Assembly: GCF_014647115.1 (NCBI RefSeq)
Contig: NZ_BMOO01000005.1
Span: 1 to 64,000 of the forward strand
Direction: 5' to 3'
From: Halarchaeum rubridurum
Lineage (GTDB): Archaea > Halobacteriota > Halobacteria > Halobacteriales > Halobacteriaceae
Length of the DNA: 64,000 nt
Shown: positions 60,529 through 64,000 of the stretch, one piece after another
Layout: each line of letters begins with the position of its first letter
How positions within the stretch are numbered: the stretch's first letter is position 1
Program-made: the position numbers and the translations under genes
The notes under the pieces: model-generated
The model's input: the letters and a program-made list of their open reading frames with translations, nothing else
What the model was told of the DNA's origin: nothing
Database searches by the model: none

Positions 60529-61580
60529 GCCGACCCGTCGACGACCCAGAGGTCGCCGAACAGTTCGTCCTGCTCCAGCGTCACGCGCCCCCGGTGGGCG
60601 AGAAAGAGCACCGCGAGGAACGACTCGACCCGCGAGTCCCCCGCGTCCGCGACCTCCGCGAACAGCACTTCCGCACGCCCGCGGCCGTACCGCGACGCGA
60701 GCGCGTCCTCGACGTCCTCGATGGTCGCCTCGATGTCCTCGCCGTGCGCGGTGTCCGTGACGTCCGCCGCCGTCGGCTCCTCCTCCGCGCGGAAGTCGTC
60801 GCCGCTCCGGTAGTCGAGTTCCTGCACGCCGCGCTGGAACCCCTGCGGGCTCTCCGAGGTGTCGTACGTTCGGGACTCCTTCCACCACGACCCCCGCTCG
60901 GCCTCGCGCAGCGAGCGCACGAGCTCGTCCAGCGTCTCCGGCGTCCCCCGCTGGGGTTTGCGTTCGAGGCGCCGGTCCATCTCGTCCTCCAGCGCCGCGA
61001 TGGGGTCGACGCCCGGCGCGTCCTCGGGAAGTTCGTCCATCCCGGGCTCCCAGTCGTCCCACCCCGTCGGCTCCTCTCCCTCCGCCGCGTCCTCCTCGGG
61101 TTCGTCCGGTTCGAGGAGGGCGTCGGACTTCATCCGCAACAGCACCGAGGCGTAGAAGAGCGCGCGCCCCGACGTCCGCAGGTCCGCCTCGTCGAGCTTG
61201 TCGAGGAAGGCGTCGGTCACGTCCACGATGTCGATGTCCCACGGCTCTATCTCGCCCTCTTTCGCCAGCTGGACGAGCAACTCGACCGGCTCGACCTCGT
61301 CGTCCGCCGCGTCGCCGTCCTCGGGTTCGGGGTCGTCCGGCCCCTCGCCGAGCGAGAGGTCGCCCCCGCCCGACGACTCGTGCCCCGAGAGCGTGAACGC
61401 GTCCTCCGGGTTGCCGCCGTCGGCGCGGACGCGCGCGTCGTCCGCGGGGGTGTCGCCCGCGGACTCGCGTCGCGGTTCCTCCTCCCCCCGCGGCTCGCTA
61501 TCCTCGGCGTCCCCTCGCGGGTCGCGTCGCTCCCCGCTCGCGTTCTCCGAGACGCCTCTCCGAGGCGTCTCGCTAGTCAT
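60525..61580 (-). CDS. scpA: Segregation and condensation protein A (kleisin)
   Basis: The 351-residue kleisin bridges SMC heads. The canonical start is near residue 95 (VEPVELLVQLAKEGEIEPWDIDIVDV), with FLDKLDEADLRTSGRALFYA next and a C-terminal winged helix ending SFLAVLFLAHRGRVTLEQDELF. The preceding 94 residues are a low-complexity Glu/Asp/Arg tail, of which about the first 21 are encoded by hairpin-repeat DNA. ATG 61580 overlaps the smc stop by 8 bases (GGATGACTAG), so the two are coupled. No scpB is visible in the window. Confidence 0.9.
   Translation of the reverse strand: MTSETPRRGVSENASGERRDPRGDAEDSEPRGEEEPRRESAGDTPADDARVRADGGNPEDAFTLSGHESSGGGDLSLGEGPDDPEPEDGDAADDEVEPVELLVQLAKEGEIEPWDIDIVDVTDAFLDKLDEADLRTSGRALFYASVLLRMKSDALLEPDEPEEDAAEGEEPTGWDDWEPGMDELPEDAPGVDPIAALEDEMDRRLERKPQRGTPETLDELVRSLREAERGSWWKESRTYDTSESPQGFQRGVQELDYRSGDDFRAEEEPTAADVTDTAHGEDIEATIEDVEDALASRYGRGRAEVLFAEVADAGDSRVESFLAVLFLAHRGRVTLEQDELFGDLWVVDGSA
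61518..61572. repeat. Dispersed repeat and 11-base-arm hairpin at the start of scpA
   Basis: Bases 61518-61543 match the intergenic block at 2321-2346 with one mismatch. Next to it, 61548-61572 is a perfect hairpin with 11-base arms and loop TCC. Both lie within codons 3-21 of scpA. The repeat therefore contributes the first residues of the protein. Confidence 0.75.
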
Positions 61581-64000
61581 CCGCGGGGGCCTCCTCCCCG
61601 CCGGTCAGGTCGATGCCCGTCACGGCGCTGACGTTGTCGCCCTGCATCGTCACGCCGATGGCGCGCTCGGAGCGCTCGAGCATCGCCGAGCGGTGGCTGA
61701 CGACGACGAACTGCGCGTCCGCCGCGAGTTCGTCCACGAGCTCGCCGACGCGTTCGGCGTTCACGGCGTCGAGGAACGCGTCCACCTCGTCGAGCGCGTA
61801 GAACGGCGCGGGGTTGTGCCGCTGGATGGCGAAGATGAACGCCAGCGCGGTGAGCGACTTCTCGCCGCCGCTCATCGCGTCGAGGCGCTGGACGGGCTTG
61901 TCCGCCGGCTGGGCCTTCATCGTCAGGCCGCCCTCGAAGGGGTCGTCCTCGTCCTCCAGGACGAGTTCGCCCGACCCCGCGGAGAGCCGCGAGAAGATGC
62001 GCTGGAAGTGCCCGTCGATGGCCTCGTAGGCGTCCATGAACGTCTCGCGCTTCTGGGACTCGTAGCTCTCGATGCGCTCCCGGATGCCCTCGGCCTCCGC
62101 TTTGAGCGTCTCGCGTTTCTCCTCCAGGTCGTCGAGGTCCGCCTCGACCTCGTCGTACTCCTCGATAGCGAGCATGTTCACGGGCTCTAAGGCCTCCATC
62201 CGGCGTTCGAGGCGCGCCACCGTCTCCTCCACCTCGTCGATGTCCGGAATCTCGTCGGCCTCGTAGTCGCCGACGGCGTCTTCGAGCTCCGAAATCTCCT
62301 CGCGGAGGCGCTCGGCGGCGCTCCGCAGGCTCTCGACGCGGCTCTCGACCGACTCGACCCGCTGGGCCTGCTCGTCGCGGACGCGCTGGGCCTCATCGAG
62401 GTCATCCTTGAGGGCCTCGCGCTCCGCCTTCAGGTCCGCGAGCTCCGCCTCCAACTCCTCGACTTCGGCCTCCTTCTCGGCGAGCGTCTCGCGCTTCGCC
62501 TCGATTTCCGCCTCGAACTCCTCGATCCGCTCCGCCTGCTCGGCCTTCGTGTTCTGGGCCTCCTCGACGTCGTCGTGGAGGTCCTCGATCTCGTTCTCGG
62601 CGTACTGGTGTTGGAGCTGGAGGTCGTTGAGCTCGCCGTCGAGCTCCGCGCGCCGGTCGTCGAGCTCGTCGACCTCGGTCTCCAGCTCCTCGCGCTTCGC
62701 GGTGAGCTCGGGAATCTCCGAATCCGCGAGCTCAGCCTCCAGCTCCTCGATTTCGGCCTCGTGCTCGTCGATCTCGTCCTCCCGTTCGGCGATCTCCTCG
62801 TCGAGTTCGCCCATGCGTTCGTCCACGTCCGCGCGCTCGGATTCGAGCTCGGCGAGGCGCTCGGCGAGCTCCTCGATCCGCGCTTCCGTGTCCTCTTTTT
62901 CGGCCTCCACGCGCTCGATGTCGGTTTCGAGCGAGCGGACGGTGTCGAGGGCGTCCGACTTCCGGTCGCGCGCGCCGTCGAGGCGCTCCTCGATCTCTTG
63001 GACGTCGTCGCGTAGCGACTGGCGTTCGTCCTCGAGGTCGTTTATCTTCGCCGCGACGCGTTCGAGTTGGCCCTGCCCGGACTTCGAGAAGGAGTAGCGC
63101 GACCCCGAGCGGCTGCCGCCTGTCATCGCGCCGCTCTTCTCGACGAGCTCGCCGTCGAGCGTCACGAGCCGATAGTCGCCCATCAGGTCGCGCGCCGTCT
63201 CCATGTCCTCGACGACGAGCGTGTCGCCCAGGACGTACGAGAAGACGCCCGCGTACTGGCGGTCGAAGTCCACGAGGTTGAACGCGAAGTCCACGACCCC
63301 CGGGACGTCGGGCGTGCGTCCGAGCGAGCGCTCGTGCATCTCCGTCAGCGGCAGGAACGTCGCGCGCCCCGCGTTGCGCGACTTCAGGTACTCGATGCAG
63401 GACTGCCCGACGCCGTCGTCGTCCACGACGACGTGCGCCAGCCGCCCGCCCGCGGCCGTCTCCGCGGCCGTCGCGTAGCGCCCCTCGACGCCGCCGAGCT
63501 GCGCGACGGTGCCGTGGACGCCCTCCTTCCCGCTGTTCAGGACCGTCGAGACCGCCCGCCCGTACGAGGAGTCGCCGGACTGCTCGGCGTTCGCCTCCAG
63601 GCGCGCGTACTCCTCGCGGGCCTCCTGCAGGTCGTCCTCGACGTCGTTCAGGTCGGCCTGTCGCTCCTGCTTCTGGGCCTTGAGGTCCGCGACGACCTCC
63701 TCGATCTGTGCCTCGTTCGCCTCCGCCTTCTCGAGTTCGTCGTGCAGGTCGTCGAGGCGCTGGTCGAACTCGGGGAGCTCCTCGCGGGCGGCCTCCAGGT
63801 CGGCCTCCGCCTCGCTCACCTCGTTCGAGCGTCGTCGCGCCTCGTCGAGCAGGCGGTCCTTCTCGCGCTGGAGGTCGTTGCGCGCCGACTTCGCCGCCTC
63901 CATTTCCTCCTTCTTCGACTCCAGGTCGGCCTTCAGCTCGTCGAACTCGGTGTCGACGTCCTCGATTGCCGCCTCGACGTCGTCGATTTCGGTCTCCAGC
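61573..64000 (-). CDS. smc: Chromosome segregation protein SMC (C-terminal 808 residues, 5' end outside)
   Basis: The visible part comprises one coiled-coil arm, the hinge and the other arm with the C-terminal ATPase head. The hinge contains SYGRAVSTVLNSGKEGVHGT, GRLAHVVVDDDGVGQSC and the TGGSRSGSRYSFSK turn. Head motifs are LDAMSGGEKSLTALAFIFA (signature) and PFYALDEVDAFLDAVN (Walker B). The arms are long runs of Glu/Lys/Leu/Ala heptads (about 62.0-63.0 and beyond 63.6 kb). The partner kleisin follows with an 8-base overlap. The N-terminal head with Walker A is beyond the window edge. Confidence 0.96.
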   Translation of the reverse strand, partial: LETEIDDVEAAIEDVDTEFDELKADLESKKEEMEAAKSARNDLQREKDRLLDEARRRSNEVSEAEADLEAAREELPEFDQRLDDLHDELEKAEANEAQIEEVVADLKAQKQERQADLNDVEDDLQEAREEYARLEANAEQSGDSSYGRAVSTVLNSGKEGVHGTVAQLGGVEGRYATAAETAAGGRLAHVVVDDDGVGQSCIEYLKSRNAGRATFLPLTEMHERSLGRTPDVPGVVDFAFNLVDFDRQYAGVFSYVLGDTLVVEDMETARDLMGDYRLVTLDGELVEKSGAMTGGSRSGSRYSFSKSGQGQLERVAAKINDLEDERQSLRDDVQEIEERLDGARDRKSDALDTVRSLETDIERVEAEKEDTEARIEELAERLAELESERADVDERMGELDEEIAEREDEIDEHEAEIEELEAELADSEIPELTAKREELETEVDELDDRRAELDGELNDLQLQHQYAENEIEDLHDDVEEAQNTKAEQAERIEEFEAEIEAKRETLAEKEAEVEELEAELADLKAEREALKDDLDEAQRVRDEQAQRVESVESRVESLRSAAERLREEISELEDAVGDYEADEIPDIDEVEETVARLERRMEALEPVNMLAIEEYDEVEADLDDLEEKRETLKAEAEGIRERIESYESQKRETFMDAYEAIDGHFQRIFSRLSAGSGELVLEDEDDPFEGGLTMKAQPADKPVQRLDAMSGGEKSLTALAFIFAIQRHNPAPFYALDEVDAFLDAVNAERVGELVDELAADAQFVVVSHRSAMLERSERAIGVTMQGDNVSAVTGIDLTGGEEAPADD

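Overview
The window reads as chromosome of a halophilic archaeon (class Halobacteria). The DNA is very GC-rich, the proteins are Asp/Glu-rich and Lys-poor, and many genes have a TATA-like box about 25-30 bases before the start codon, as expected for leaderless transcripts. The families are also diagnostic: NreA, transcription factor S, archaeal NAC, TrmI, NUP-type dihydropteroate synthase fused to FolC, an AbrB-PhoU regulator, and several DUF578x/579x families that I know only from haloarchaea. Genus cannot be fixed from sequence alone.

Layout. 1-68: tail and right end of an insertion sequence cut by the window edge, next to a glycerate kinase/SDR pair. 2.4-9.9 kb: endonuclease V with an AN1-rhomboid protease, then DUF5788-PolX-Mut7-C with overlapping ends, and small membrane or haloarchaeal genes. 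9.9-14.4 kb: NreA repair protein, a 47-residue zinc microprotein, topoisomerase I. 15.0-21.6 kb: pstSCAB-phoU phosphate operon facing a divergent AbrB-PhoU regulator. 21.6-33.1 kb: ferredoxin, geranylgeranyl reductase-type flavoprotein, NhaC antiporter, Nudix hydrolase with a DUF5787 putative nuclease, enoyl-CoA hydratase, TFS, and a PUA/NAC/TrmI group. 33.4-39.2 kb: dapA-dapB-dapD-lysA-dapF-dapE, each overlapping the next by 4 bases. 39.4-46.9 kb: purB, a PurN-AICAR transformylase fusion, a FolC-FolP fusion, a methyltransferase and a glycosyltransferase. 46.9-48.7 kb: a lone DUF262/DUF1524 (GmrSD-like) gene of less haloarchaeal composition. 48.7-61 kb: S9 peptidase, MetG, VTT membrane protein, MfnA-type decarboxylase, PEP synthase, PhzF-like protein, phosphoribosyltransferase. 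60.5-64 kb: scpA-smc, with smc running off the right edge.

Most of the window is ordinary core genome on both strands. Four things merit attention: (1) a modular family of short perfect hairpins with 3-base loops and a 32-base GTGGGCC...GGCCCCAC element, found in three intergenic spaces, with hairpins of the same architecture inside the reading frames of ScpA and the S9 peptidase; (2) DUF5787, which carries a plausible PD-(D/E)xK nuclease motif and four late cysteines; (3) the GmrSD-like gene; (4) a large inverted repeat centred on the presumed nreA TATA box. I found no tRNA, rRNA, CRISPR array or complete mobile element. No gene-free stretch exceeds 300 bases; the longest, 4144-4442, is largely repeat sequence.
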